A stretch of DNA of 64,000 bases, taken from positions 49,919 through 113,918 of the forward strand of contig CAMRBQ010000001.1 of assembly GCA_947040495.1 (NCBI GenBank). Reading direction: 5' to 3'. Below, piece by piece: positions 34,809 to 44,657 of the stretch. The position numbers and the translations under genes were made by a program. Numbering within the stretch: the first letter of the stretch is position 1; each line of letters starts with the position of its first letter. This DNA comes from an uncultured Spirochaetia bacterium (GTDB taxonomy: Bacteria > Spirochaetota > Brachyspiria > Brachyspirales > Brachyspiraceae). The notes below the pieces were generated by a model that saw only the letters and a program-made list of their open reading frames with translations, was not told where the DNA came from and searched no databases.

Positions 34809-35888
34809 ATGCAAGTAACCACATTGATTATGGCTGGTGGAAAAGGAGAACGTGTTTGGCCAATAGGCAGACAAAGTAAACCAAAACAATTTCTCAAAAT
34901 TAAAGGCAAACATACTCTCATTGAAGATGCTATTATAAGAGCAAAAACATTTTGTGATGAAAAAAATATTTTTATAATTACAGGTGAAAAATATAGAGAT
35001 AGCTTTGACAAATTTTTACCAAATTTTCCAAAAGAAAATATTATTTTTGAACCAACGGGTAGAGATACTGCAGCAGCTGTTACACTTGGCGTATATACAA
35101 TTGAACAAAAGATACCAAACTCTATTGTTGTAACTTTGCCTGCCGACCCTGTTATTGAAGGTGAGGCTATGTTTACAACAGTCATTCAAAAAGCAATAGA
35201 ACATGCTAATAGAGATAATCTCCCTGTAACTATTGGAATAAAACCTAGTAGAGCAGAAATAGGCTATGGATATATACATCTTGCCGATTGTATTTCTGGA
35301 AAAGAAAATATTAAGGTTTTTAGGGTTGATAGTTTCTTAGAAAAACCAGACCAAGACAAATCTAATATTATATCTGAAGATGCGAGCTATCTTTGGAATA
35401 GCGGCATGTTTATATGGAAAAGCACTGTTATATTAAGCCATATGGAAAAACTTCAAAATGATACGTATAATAAAGTTGTTGCGACATATAACTATATTAA
35501 ATCAGATCAATTAGACAATGCCAAAAAAGAATTTAGTTCTATAGAAAAAAAATCAATTGACTTTGCTATTATGGAAAAACTTACAAATTCTTTATGTGTT
35601 AGAGGTGATTTTAAATGGGATGATGTCGGCTCATTTTCTGCTTTATCTAGAGTATATACACCAGACAATCAAGGCAATGTAAAGATTGGTGATAATTTCT
35701 TGCTCGACACAGAAAATACAATAGTCATGAATAATGATAGTGATAGTTTTGTAGCCGTATGTGGAATGAAGGATATTATCGTTGTAAACCATAAAGGTGC
35801 AACACTTATATATCCAAGAGGTAAAGACCATATTATAAAAGATTTACTTGCAGAACTTGAGGCAAGAGGCAAAACAAAATATCTATAA
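34809..35888 (+). CDS. manC: mannose-1-phosphate guanylyltransferase
   Basis: 359 residues, nucleotidyltransferase domain only (no isomerase domain). The pyrophosphorylase motif MAGGKGERVWPIGRQSKPKQ is present, and FLEKPD and KWDDVGSF are typical. It makes GDP-mannose from mannose 1-phosphate and GTP for surface polysaccharides. manA at 50784 supplies mannose 6-phosphate for the same route. GGAG precedes the ATG by 9 bases. Confidence 0.92.
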   Translation: MQVTTLIMAGGKGERVWPIGRQSKPKQFLKIKGKHTLIEDAIIRAKTFCDEKNIFIITGEKYRDSFDKFLPNFPKENIIFEPTGRDTAAAVTLGVYTIEQKIPNSIVVTLPADPVIEGEAMFTTVIQKAIEHANRDNLPVTIGIKPSRAEIGYGYIHLADCISGKENIKVFRVDSFLEKPDQDKSNIISEDASYLWNSGMFIWKSTVILSHMEKLQNDTYNKVVATYNYIKSDQLDNAKKEFSSIEKKSIDFAIMEKLTNSLCVRGDFKWDDVGSFSALSRVYTPDNQGNVKIGDNFLLDTENTIVMNNDSDSFVAVCGMKDIIVVNHKGATLIYPRGKDHIIKDLLAELEARGKTKYL

Positions 35889-35920
35889 AAAATAAATTAG
35901 AATAAAAAAACTCATAATAC

Positions 35921-35969
35921 AAAAAAGCCCAAAACAAGACTTTCTAATGTCTATAATTTTGGGCTTTTA
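35921..35969. terminator. bidirectional terminator between manC and deoD
   Basis: AAAAGCCCAAAA and TTTTGGGCTTTT form a long stem with A and T runs on both sides, and a small inner stem AGAC/GTCT. It can serve both convergent genes. Confidence 0.85.
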
Positions 35970-36005
35970 TATTTTTAAAATATTATTACAAGCAAGGTAA
36001 TAAAT

Positions 36006-36710
36006 CTATACAACCTCTAATGCAATTTCCATCATATTAGTAAATGATTTTTCTCGAACATCAGAAGTAGTCTCTTCTTGTGTTACAAGTGAATCTGATA
36101 TAGTTACAATCGCAAGGGCATCTACCTTAGCAGCAGCAGCATTCATATATAAAGCAGCGGCTTCCATCTCAACAGCAAGAACATTCATCTCCATCCATTT
36201 TTTATGTGGATTAGAACCATTATAAAAAATCTCTGATGTAAAAACATTACCCACAGTATTTTTAAATCCTTTACTATTAGCAAACTCTACAGCCTTATAT
36301 AATAAGTTCCAACTTGCAATCGGGGCATATGTGCCTTTGAACTCATATTGGCTTGCATAATTTGTATCAGTACAAGCACCCATAGCGAAAACTATATCGC
36401 CTATCTTTAGATGTTCTTGATATGAGCCCGCTGTCCCAACTCGAATAAGTTTTTTACATCCATAAAAATGTATTAATTCATATGAATATATACCTATTGA
36501 AGATACTCCCATACCCGTTCCCTGCACAGATACTGGCTTCCCTTTATATGTACCTGTATAACCATTCATATTTCTTACAGTGTTATAACACTTCACATTT
36601 TCAAGATAATTTTCGGCAATAAATTTTGCACGCAATGGATCACCCGGCAAAAGTATTGATTCTGCAATATCGCCTTTTACAGCGGCATTATGTGGTGTTG
36701 GTGTTGACAT
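36006..36710 (-). CDS. deoD: purine-nucleoside phosphorylase
   Basis: 234 residues from the ATG at 36710; GGAGG lies 8 bases upstream, which favours this start over 36725. The N-terminus STPTPHNAAVKGDIAES, the phosphate-site segment GDPLRAKFIAENYLE, VEMEAAALYMNAA and the catalytic SDS segment are those of the hexameric DeoD class. It cleaves purine nucleosides with phosphate for salvage. Confidence 0.95.
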   Translation of the reverse strand: MSTPTPHNAAVKGDIAESILLPGDPLRAKFIAENYLENVKCYNTVRNMNGYTGTYKGKPVSVQGTGMGVSSIGIYSYELIHFYGCKKLIRVGTAGSYQEHLKIGDIVFAMGACTDTNYASQYEFKGTYAPIASWNLLYKAVEFANSKGFKNTVGNVFTSEIFYNGSNPHKKWMEMNVLAVEMEAAALYMNAAAAKVDALAIVTISDSLVTQEETTSDVREKSFTNMMEIALEVV

Positions 36711-36764
36711 ATTCATATCCTCCAATTTTTTTAAATATTAAATTTATTAGTAACAATTCACCTA

Positions 36765-37247
36765 TTATAATTTACCCGCAACATCTTCTGCTGTATTTTG
36801 TGATGCAACCTCAGCCATATATGCTTCAAATAGTTTATCCATTTGACCTTTTAGGTTATTAGAAGCTACTTCATATGTAAGCACACAATTATCTTTACCA
36901 TCCCAATCTACTTCTACAACAGAACCGCCTCTAAGTCGACCCGCAACACGCTCTTCTACTGTTTTTTCAGTTATAAGATTTTTTTCACTCTTAGAAAGAG
37001 ACTTTATATATGAACCAACAATTTTAGATACCACCTTATCTTTTGCATCTAATAGAGCGGCCTCTTTAGATTGTATTCTTCTCTCAAAAGAATCTTTAGA
37101 ATCATTAGGAGGTATTCCCATACCAACGACCCTAAATGTATCATCATCAATCCAACCTTCAGGATTTTTTGCACTCACACCAGTCCCACAAGAAATAGAT
37201 ACTACAAGAATTACTGAAAGCAAAACAAGTAAAAGTTTTTTTAACAT
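36765..37247 (-). CDS. LPP20-like lipoprotein
   Basis: 160 residues. A type II signal peptide ends in the lipobox SISC (Cys20). The segment ERRIQSKEAALLDAKDKVVSKIVG resembles LPP20-type lipoproteins of unknown function. GGAG precedes the ATG. It shares the deoD strand and lies 54 bases upstream of it. Confidence 0.72.
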   Translation of the reverse strand: MLKKLLLVLLSVILVVSISCGTGVSAKNPEGWIDDDTFRVVGMGIPPNDSKDSFERRIQSKEAALLDAKDKVVSKIVGSYIKSLSKSEKNLITEKTVEERVAGRLRGGSVVEVDWDGKDNCVLTYEVASNNLKGQMDKLFEAYMAEVASQNTAEDVAGKL

Positions 37248-37453
37248 TTTTGTACTCCAAAAATAATATAGAAAATACTATAACACTTTAGTATGAATTG
37301 TCAAATTAAGCTTTTTTATATTATTTACATTTTTTTTAAAAAATTAAATAAAAAAACCCTTAAATATTAATTTATTCTCTAGAATCATAAAAAAAGATAA
37401 ATCTTATGTATATTAAACAATTGACTTTTTCCGTTTTTTATGTAGTGTATACC

Positions 37454-37471
37454 ATATCATAAATATGATAT
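37454..37471. promoter_or_regulatory. inverted repeat upstream of the NlpC/P60 gene
   Basis: ATATCAT (37454-37460) and ATGATAT (37465-37471) flank 4 bases, about 25 bases before the start codon and downstream of TTGACT at about 37425. It may be an operator or part of the leader; in such AT-rich DNA chance cannot be excluded. Confidence 0.3.
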
Positions 37472-37495
37472 ATTACTTTGATGAGATAAAAATAT

Positions 37496-38161
37496 ATGTC
37501 TTTCTATGTTAGATTTTTTTTGTTATTAGAAATTTTTATGTCTACTTTTTTATATGCTAATACATATAATTATAATAAAGAGTATGAAGAAAACATAAAA
37601 AACAATAGTAAACCACTAACAGTAGAAGAGCAAAATTTAGTAAGAGATGATATTGTCAAATGGGCTTCTTTATATCTAGAAAAAGGCTACAAATATAAAG
37701 AAAAGGTAACACTCACTAATGAGTTAAAAAAGGAAGAAAAAAGATTTATATTTGATTGTTCTGGTTTTATAGCAGCTGTTTTTTGGAGTGCGGATATTTC
37801 GATTTTTGAAAAACAAGCCTCTTTATCACAAACAGGGACAACCACGATATATAATACACTTAAAAGATTTAATAAAATATATAAATCAACGCCTTCAAAA
37901 GGTGATGTTATTTTTTTTAACAGAACAACAAAAGCAGAAAAACCATTATCCCATGTTGGTCTTGTTGTAGATGTAAACGAAAATGGAACGGTCACATTTA
38001 TCCATGCTGGTAGTAGAGGGCTTACAAAGGGATATATTAATTTAAATTACCCAGATTTATATAGAACAAATAATGTAATTTTTAATAGCTATATAAGAGC
38101 TCATGTTGGAGATAAGGGGCTCACATCTAAATGCTTTGACAGTTTTGGAACTATTTTTTAA
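37496..38161 (+). CDS. NlpC/P60-family peptidoglycan hydrolase
   Basis: 221 residues. A signal peptide (about 1-25, ending YANTYN) leads into the NlpC/P60 core: catalytic Cys in FDCSGF, His in SHVGLVVDV and third residue in FIHAG, with GDVIFF typical. It should cleave peptide stems of peptidoglycan in the periplasm. It lies 50 bases upstream of ftsH on the same strand. The ribosome binding site is weak. Confidence 0.85.
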   Translation: MSFYVRFFLLLEIFMSTFLYANTYNYNKEYEENIKNNSKPLTVEEQNLVRDDIVKWASLYLEKGYKYKEKVTLTNELKKEEKRFIFDCSGFIAAVFWSADISIFEKQASLSQTGTTTIYNTLKRFNKIYKSTPSKGDVIFFNRTTKAEKPLSHVGLVVDVNENGTVTFIHAGSRGLTKGYINLNYPDLYRTNNVIFNSYIRAHVGDKGLTSKCFDSFGTIF

Positions 38162-38211
38162 TATGCAGTAATTTTTATAATTTAAAATGTTATTTTTGGA
38201 GAAAATATAAA

Positions 38212-40263
38212 ATGAAAATGAATAAACGAAATTCATCTAAAAAGCCTATACAGGCAAAGGGTGGGAATCAGATTCTATTAATTATACTCTTAATTGTAGT
38301 TGGACTCTGGGTTGTAATGCTTATGCAAGATAAAAATTCAAGCAAAGAGGTTACATGGGACTATTCTGTTCTTATTGCAAATATAAAAGCAGGTAAAGTA
38401 CTAGAAGTCACAATTGTTGACCAAAATGTAACAAATGGACATGCCATTGAAACAATAAATGGTGTGAAAAAAGATATATTATTTAACTCATATATACCAT
38501 ATTCTGCAACCGACTTGGTACCAATTCTAATCGAAAATAATGTAAACGTAAAAGGACAACAAAAGAAACAAAATATACTCCCATTACTAATATTAAATAT
38601 ATTACCAATAGTCATTATTGCTTTGCTACTTTGGTTTTTTATGTTTAGACAGGCTCAAGGCTCAAATAATAAGGCAATGAGTTTTGGAAAAAGCAAGGCT
38701 AGATTATTAAATAAAGAAGATACAAATGTTACATTTAAAGATGTCGAGGGTTGTAAAGAAGCAAAGGAAGAGCTTGTCGAAGTTGTACAATTTTTAAAAG
38801 ATGCCTCTAAGTTTATAAAACTTGGGGCTAAGATACCAAAGGGTGTATTACTCGTAGGCCCTCCTGGGACAGGTAAAACATTACTTGCAAAGGCCGCTGC
38901 TGGTGAGGCTAATGTACCTTTTTTCAGCATGTCTGGTAGCGAATTTGTTGAAATGTTTGTTGGTGTTGGTGCTTCTCGTGTACGTGATTTATTTGAACAA
39001 GGTAAAAAAAATGCACCTTGTATCATATTTATATATGAGCTTGATGCTGTTGGTAGAAGAAGAGGGGCGGGTTATTGTGGTGGTCATGATGAACGTGAGC
39101 AAACACTTAATCAAATGCTTGTTGAGATGGATGGATTTAATACAGACACACGTATTATAATATTTGCAGCTACTAATAGAGCCGATGTACTAGACCCTGC
39201 CCTACTTAGACCGGGTAGATTTGATAGACAAGTTGTAGTAGATTTGCCTGATGTAAAAGGGCGTGAAGGAATATTAAAAGTACATATTAAAAAAATAAAA
39301 TATGACCAAAATGTAGATTTGTATCATTTAGCCCGTGCCACACCCGGATTTTCTGGCGCAGATTTGGCTAATATGATAAATGAGGCAGCCCTTATCGCAG
39401 CACGTCATGATAAAAAACAAGTAGAACTTTCAGACTTTGAAGAGGCTCGTGATAAAGTAATAATGGGTCCTGAGAGAAGAAGTATAATTATAAGCGAAAA
39501 AGAAAAAGAAAATACTGCATACCATGAGGCAGGTCATACACTTCTAGCTGTGCTTCTAAAAGAAACAGATGCTCTACATAAAGTAACAATTGTACCAAGA
39601 GGTAGAAGCCTTGGTGCGACTTGGACATTACCTAGTGATGGTCGCTATACTCTTAATAAGAAAAAAGCACTAGATGAAATCGTCATGCTTTTTGGTGGAC
39701 GTGTTGCCGAAGAATATAAGTTTGGAAAAGATGCCATAACTACAGGTGCTTCTAATGATATTGAACGTGCTACTGAAATCGCTAGAAGAATGGTTTGTGA
39801 ATGGGGAATGGGAACAATGGGTCCTATAGCCCTTGGACAAAAAGAACAACCTATATTCCTTGGCAAAGAAATCGCAAGACATAAAGATTATAGCGAAGAT
39901 ACAGCACAAAAAATAGATGCAGAAATATCTTTAATTATTCATGATGCATATGAAAAAGCAAAAAAACTTATTAGAGCTAATGTCTTAAAATTTGAAACTG
40001 TAGCTAAGGAACTCCTTGAAAAAGAATCTCTAGAAATAGAAGACATTGAAAAAATATTTGGAATTGATTTAAAAAAACAAGAAGATAAACTTGTATATGC
40101 TGGACGTAATAAAACAACTGGCAGTGATGAGGTTGAAACATATGACTATGCCAATACTTCAAATACAGATGATGCAAAATCTGAAAAAAACAATAAAGAC
40201 AAAGTAGAAACAAAATCTAAAAAAAAGACTACAACAAAACGTAAATCTAATAAGGAAGAGTAA
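38212..40263 (+). CDS. ftsH: ATP-dependent membrane zinc protease FtsH
   Basis: 683 residues. Two membrane helices (about 21-38 and 124-143) flank a periplasmic domain. The AAA+ domain has Walker A GPPGTGKT (216-223), sensor [20 protein letters not shown] with Arg fingers, and the zinc site HEAGH at 438-442. The Walker B stretch reads [11 protein letters not shown] with Y275 where the family has Asp; E276 is kept. The nearby loop reads [10 protein letters not shown] instead of GAGLGGGHDE. The tail after 640 is Lys-rich. A terminator follows at 40284. GGAG lies 9 bases before the ATG. Confidence 0.95.
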   Translation: MKMNKRNSSKKPIQAKGGNQILLIILLIVVGLWVVMLMQDKNSSKEVTWDYSVLIANIKAGKVLEVTIVDQNVTNGHAIETINGVKKDILFNSYIPYSATDLVPILIENNVNVKGQQKKQNILPLLILNILPIVIIALLLWFFMFRQAQGSNNKAMSFGKSKARLLNKEDTNVTFKDVEGCKEAKEELVEVVQFLKDASKFIKLGAKIPKGVLLVGPPGTGKTLLAKAAAGEANVPFFSMSGSEFVEMFVGVGASRVRDLFEQGKKNAPCIIFIYELDAVGRRRGAGYCGGHDEREQTLNQMLVEMDGFNTDTRIIIFAATNRADVLDPALLRPGRFDRQVVVDLPDVKGREGILKVHIKKIKYDQNVDLYHLARATPGFSGADLANMINEAALIAARHDKKQVELSDFEEARDKVIMGPERRSIIISEKEKENTAYHEAGHTLLAVLLKETDALHKVTIVPRGRSLGATWTLPSDGRYTLNKKKALDEIVMLFGGRVAEEYKFGKDAITTGASNDIERATEIARRMVCEWGMGTMGPIALGQKEQPIFLGKEIARHKDYSEDTAQKIDAEISLIIHDAYEKAKKLIRANVLKFETVAKELLEKESLEIEDIEKIFGIDLKKQEDKLVYAGRNKTTGSDEVETYDYANTSNTDDAKSEKNNKDKVETKSKKKTTTKRKSNKEE

Positions 40264-40283
40264 TAAATAAAAATAATTATCAA

Positions 40284-40326
40284 TGTACAAAGATTTATTT
40301 TAATATATCTTTGTACCTTTTTTAAT
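40284..40326 (+). terminator. rho-independent terminator of ftsH
   Basis: GTACAAAGAT (40284-40293) pairs with ATCTTTGTAC (40307-40316), followed by CTTTTTT. Confidence 0.88.
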
Positions 40327-40440
40327 AAAAAAATAATATAAATATAATAAACAGAAACTTTGCAAGTATAAATCCTTGATTTTTTCAACAAATGCTATAC
40401 TATATTTCCTAGTATTTTTTTAATTATAGGGTGTTAAAAT

Positions 40441-42906
40441 ATGAGTAAATTTGTTGATGGTAAGAGTATCATAGAAGAAAAGTCTACAATTTTATTTGAA
40501 AATGATGAATATGATGGTATAGGTATCTTACTTGATGGTAAAATAGACCTTTACATGTCAAAAGATAATGTTTTTAATGATAAATCACAAATATTAAAAA
40601 ATAGCTTTAATATTACTAGCATGTCAAAAAACTCGTTCTTAGGCGTTATTGAAATATTTGAAAACACAAAACATGGATTTTCACTTGTAGCAGAAAAGAA
40701 CACATCCATATTTAAAATTTCAGCAGAAGATAAAGAAAAAGTACATAGTTTTTTAATGAGCAAAAATAATTATAGTATATTTTTATTGCAAAGTTTATCT
40801 GAAACAATAACAAATCTAACAAAAGTAAAAAATCAAATGTTAGATATAATAAATCAACTTCAAATAAAAAGAGATAATCTCTCTCTTGTATTTTGGAAAT
40901 TAAAATCGCTAGAGCCTACAGGCAGAGTTCCTCAAAATGAAGTATTTATAGAAGCAAAAAATATATATGAAAAAAATCAAGATAAAATACCGAATAAGTT
41001 TTATGAAGAGTTTATACAAAAACCATCTTCTTCAATATTTGGTAAAACATATTCTAATAATATAGAGCCTCAAGAAGATGGCCCCACTCTATTTTTTAAA
41101 GAATTTTCTTCTATACCACTGGTAAAAAAGAAGGATTTTATTTTATGCAATACAAAAATGAGTATGCCATTAGCCTCAATAGGTTCATCTATAGTACTTG
41201 CTTTAACCAACAATATAAAAGAAACTATAAATGAATTACTTGAAACTATAGACTTGTTTACTGGCTCACAAAAAGAAAGTATATTTTCTTTATTTAATAG
41301 CTGCGCATTAGATTTAAAAAAAGAAAAAAAATCTAACACCAATTTTTTAGAAGCAGCATCATTTATATTTGATGATATAGTTAAACTAAGCGAAGAATTA
41401 AATGAACAATTTGAATACAATCTAGATTCACAGATTGAAGATATGCAGTATCTATTAAATGAAGCTAAAGGTATTTCTACAAGCAATTTAGAAAGCATAA
41501 ATGAAAGTGATGTAGATGTTATATCAGGATATGAAAATATACCTGAGCCTCTTAGAAACTCACTTGAAAAAATAATAAGGTACTCTGATATAGAAAAAGA
41601 TGATGCTGACTTAATCCGAAGTGCATTAGAAGAATTCCGTAAGTCTACAGATAAATTTAGTACAGAAGATGATATGCGGAAAATACGTAGAAGTATTACA
41701 ACTGTATTTTTCAAAATGTACAAAAACATAATGCTTAAAAGTGTAACTACAGATAATATGGACAACCTTTACAAGATGTTTCTAAATTATGGTTATACAG
41801 ATGAAAGGCTTTTGGATAATGACCAAACGATTATGTTATACAAATTAATAGATAACAGTAAATCTGAAATGGATATATATTCAATGGAAGACTGGGCTAA
41901 GGTAATATATAGCCAAGAAAAAGAGCCATCTTTTAATGATTTCGGGCAATTCTATAAAGAATCATTACGTGAATTAAAAAAGCGTGGTTCAATAACTGAA
42001 GCCCAAATGGAAGAATATCTAGCAAGCAGTGAAAAAAGGCTAGAATATGAAGTAGATAACATGATAACAACTACAAATAGATTATGTTATGGGCAGATAA
42101 GTGTATATGTACCTACACTTCATAAAGATATGATAACAACTAATTTACAAAATTGTTTTATTACAAAAGAAAGGCTTGAGAAAACCTTAAATACAATTTT
42201 AGACCTTGATTTTTCTCTATTTCATAGAGAGGTGCTTTATAAAAATGCAGAGGCTAATATTGAAAGAGAGCTTATTATGGCTCAGGTTATCCCATTATTT
42301 GTATTAACTCCAACTTTTGGTAATAGGTCTACTATGTGGCAAGAGCTTGAAGGCTCAAATAAAAGTAGTCAAGGACGAATAATACTACCTATATTTACAA
42401 ATGAAGATTTAGAGGACATGCTATTAAAGGCAGTAGGTGGGTTTAGATGGGAATTATGTAAAAATATGCTTGGCCCTATGTGGAATGATATATCAGAGGG
42501 CTCACTTACAGCATACTATAATGATTATGTTCAATTTTACAAAAAAAATAGAGAAATGACCGATGAAGCAAAAGAAAGACTAAAGGTACAAATACAAAAA
42601 CATAGGGGAAATCTAAAAGACTTCTTTGTATCAGATTATATTTTATGGATGAAATATGAAAGTAAAGGCATTTTAAGATTAAATAAAATAGCTAGAAATA
42701 TCTTATTTAGATTTGTTCCATTTTCAAAAGAGGTTAGAGATGAATTAGAAAAATTACCTATGTTTGCAGACTATGCCAATAAATTTAGAAATATTCGAAG
42801 AAAAAGAGCAACAGAAATAAAAAATAGATTCCATAGATATTCAAAAAATGGTGAAGAGCTACCACAAGCACTTGCGGATCATCTTTCATTTTTTAGAGAT
42901 AAATAA
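40441..42906 (+). CDS. large cyclic-nucleotide-binding-domain protein
   Basis: 821 residues. The first ~125 residues look like a cNMP-binding domain (IGILLDGKIDLYM; MSKNSFLGVIEIFENTKHGF; FSLVAEKNTSIFKIS). The remainder is almost wholly helical and charged, with Trp-rich segments near 640-690 and a basic C-terminal stretch (RNIRRKRATEIKNRFHRYS). No DNA-binding or catalytic domain is evident, so this is not a CRP-type factor. I associate such long proteins with spirochaetes, but this is from memory. AGGG precedes the ATG; prmA follows 46 bases later. Confidence 0.7.
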   Translation: MSKFVDGKSIIEEKSTILFENDEYDGIGILLDGKIDLYMSKDNVFNDKSQILKNSFNITSMSKNSFLGVIEIFENTKHGFSLVAEKNTSIFKISAEDKEKVHSFLMSKNNYSIFLLQSLSETITNLTKVKNQMLDIINQLQIKRDNLSLVFWKLKSLEPTGRVPQNEVFIEAKNIYEKNQDKIPNKFYEEFIQKPSSSIFGKTYSNNIEPQEDGPTLFFKEFSSIPLVKKKDFILCNTKMSMPLASIGSSIVLALTNNIKETINELLETIDLFTGSQKESIFSLFNSCALDLKKEKKSNTNFLEAASFIFDDIVKLSEELNEQFEYNLDSQIEDMQYLLNEAKGISTSNLESINESDVDVISGYENIPEPLRNSLEKIIRYSDIEKDDADLIRSALEEFRKSTDKFSTEDDMRKIRRSITTVFFKMYKNIMLKSVTTDNMDNLYKMFLNYGYTDERLLDNDQTIMLYKLIDNSKSEMDIYSMEDWAKVIYSQEKEPSFNDFGQFYKESLRELKKRGSITEAQMEEYLASSEKRLEYEVDNMITTTNRLCYGQISVYVPTLHKDMITTNLQNCFITKERLEKTLNTILDLDFSLFHREVLYKNAEANIERELIMAQVIPLFVLTPTFGNRSTMWQELEGSNKSSQGRIILPIFTNEDLEDMLLKAVGGFRWELCKNMLGPMWNDISEGSLTAYYNDYVQFYKKNREMTDEAKERLKVQIQKHRGNLKDFFVSDYILWMKYESKGILRLNKIARNILFRFVPFSKEVRDELEKLPMFADYANKFRNIRRKRATEIKNRFHRYSKNGEELPQALADHLSFFRDK

Positions 42907-42952
42907 AATATAGATAATATAATATTATTACAAAATTAGGATCAAATATTAA

Positions 42953-43834
42953 ATGAAAATTGTTGCCGTAAAAATAGATACTAAACTAGGTTATGAAGAT
43001 GTTATTGAAACTATAATAGAAATCCACCCAGATTGTATATCTATGCTTGGCTATAACTCTATACTTTCAGAAAATGATAAAAATATAGTTTCTACCGAAA
43101 TATATTCTGAAAATATAGAAGATGCAAAAAAAAATGAAATATTTATAAAAGAAAAACTTAATGAATTAGATATAACTAATAACACTTCGCTTAGAGAACT
43201 TGAAGAAGATAATTATTTACATGCATATCAAGAATTTCTAAAACCTATAAAAATTGGTGAAATAACAATTATACCAGACAGCAAAAGCAACTACCCTGAT
43301 CTAGACAACAAAAATAATATATTCATAGCAAAACAATATGCATTCGGCACAGGCATACATGAAACAACAATTCTTGCAATAGAAATGTTATATGAGTATA
43401 GCAAAAAACATAATATAGAAAATAGTAGTATTATTGATGTTGGATGTGGAAGTGGGATACTCTCGCTTATGGCGAAACTACTTGGCTCAAATAATATAAC
43501 AGCTATAGACAATGACTTGGCTGCTGTAAATTGCACACTTGATAATATGAAATATAATGAAATTGTATTAAATCGAGTAGAAGAAAATACTGCGAGCTCT
43601 CTTGTAAATGAAAATCAAAAATATGATATTGTAATTGCAAATATAGAAACAGATATACTTATAGAAATAATGCCATATTTAGTAGAATTATCAAATAGTA
43701 GTATTATATTATCTGGTATATTAAAAACTAAATTTGACAATATAAATACAGAAATAGCAAAACACAACAATATAAATATAATATCAAAAAAAGAAAAAAA
43801 TGAATGGATGTCTTTGCTTTTGTCGGTTAATTAA
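42953..43834 (+). CDS. prmA: ribosomal protein L11 methyltransferase
   Basis: 293 residues. The N-terminal substrate domain leads to AFGTGIHETTILAIEML and the SAM motif DVGCGSGILSLMAKLLG, then IVIANIETDIL, which are PrmA hallmarks. It trimethylates L11. A DUF3343 gene starts 3 bases after its stop. Confidence 0.92.
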   Translation: MKIVAVKIDTKLGYEDVIETIIEIHPDCISMLGYNSILSENDKNIVSTEIYSENIEDAKKNEIFIKEKLNELDITNNTSLRELEEDNYLHAYQEFLKPIKIGEITIIPDSKSNYPDLDNKNNIFIAKQYAFGTGIHETTILAIEMLYEYSKKHNIENSSIIDVGCGSGILSLMAKLLGSNNITAIDNDLAAVNCTLDNMKYNEIVLNRVEENTASSLVNENQKYDIVIANIETDILIEIMPYLVELSNSSIILSGILKTKFDNINTEIAKHNNINIISKKEKNEWMSLLLSVN

Positions 43835-43837
43835 AAA

Positions 43838-44050
43838 ATGGGTGTCATATTAGTTTATACATCATCCTCTTCTTTCAAAATAGAAAAAATTTTTATAAAA
43901 GAAAATATAGAGCACAAGCTAATACCAACACCGAGGCAATACTCTAGCGATTGCGGTATATCTATAAAATTTTTTAATTCGGATATAGAAATAATAAAAG
44001 AAATTTTAGACAAAAATAAGACAGAATATAAAGATATTATAAAACTATAA
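43838..44050 (+). CDS. DUF3343 (putative Se/S-carrier-like) protein
   Basis: 70 residues. LVYTSSSSFKIEKIFIKENI, TPRQYSSDCGISIKF and the small size match DUF3343, described as a putative selenium or sulfur carrier with a conserved Cys in the SDCG stretch. It is coupled to prmA and convergent with pth. The carrier role is from family annotation, not proven. Confidence 0.82.
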   Translation: MGVILVYTSSSSFKIEKIFIKENIEHKLIPTPRQYSSDCGISIKFFNSDIEIIKEILDKNKTEYKDIIKL

Positions 44051-44063
44051 ACAAAAATTATAT

Positions 44064-44636
44064 CTATTGTACTATCTTTTTATTATATTTATTCATAGCC
44101 ATATCGGGCGACTCAAATAAACATACCTTTACAGATTCTACAATATCATCAGCGATTAAGCGAATACTTTCTCTCTCTTCTTTAAAAAAATCAGACAGAA
44201 CATAATCACTTATAGAAACATTTTCTTTTGGTCGCCCTATACCAATCCTTATACGTGTGAAATCATTCTCTCTAAGTGAATCAGAAATACTTTTTATACC
44301 ATTATGACCACCATCACTACCACCAATCTGGATTTTAAATGTACCAAGTGGTAGGTCCATGTCATCATATACAGCAATAATATCTGAAACTTGTATCTTC
44401 ATAAAGCTTGCAATATATAAAGCAGCTTCACCAGAAAGATTCATAAATGTCAATGGCTTTAAAATTAGGAAATCAATTTTATTCACTTTCCCACGACCAT
44501 ATACAGCTTTCTTTTTTCTAATATCAAGTTCTATACCAAGATTTCTGGCAAGCCTGTCCATCATAATAAAACCTATATTATGTCTATGCATTTTATAGTA
44601 TTCACCAGGATTACCAAGCCCCATGACTAATTTCAT
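44064..44636 (-). CDS. pth: peptidyl-tRNA hydrolase
   Basis: 190 residues. GLGNPGEYYKMHRHNIGF carries the catalytic His19 and Asn10; LKPLTFMNLSG, VYDDMDLP and GGSDGGHNGIKSI complete the active site. It recycles peptidyl-tRNA. It is the last gene of a prs-rplY-pth operon. Confidence 0.96.
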   Translation of the reverse strand: MKLVMGLGNPGEYYKMHRHNIGFIMMDRLARNLGIELDIRKKKAVYGRGKVNKIDFLILKPLTFMNLSGEAALYIASFMKIQVSDIIAVYDDMDLPLGTFKIQIGGSDGGHNGIKSISDSLRENDFTRIRIGIGRPKENVSISDYVLSDFFKEERESIRLIADDIVESVKVCLFESPDMAMNKYNKKIVQ

Positions 44637-44657
44637 TAATAAATACCTGCTATTGTT

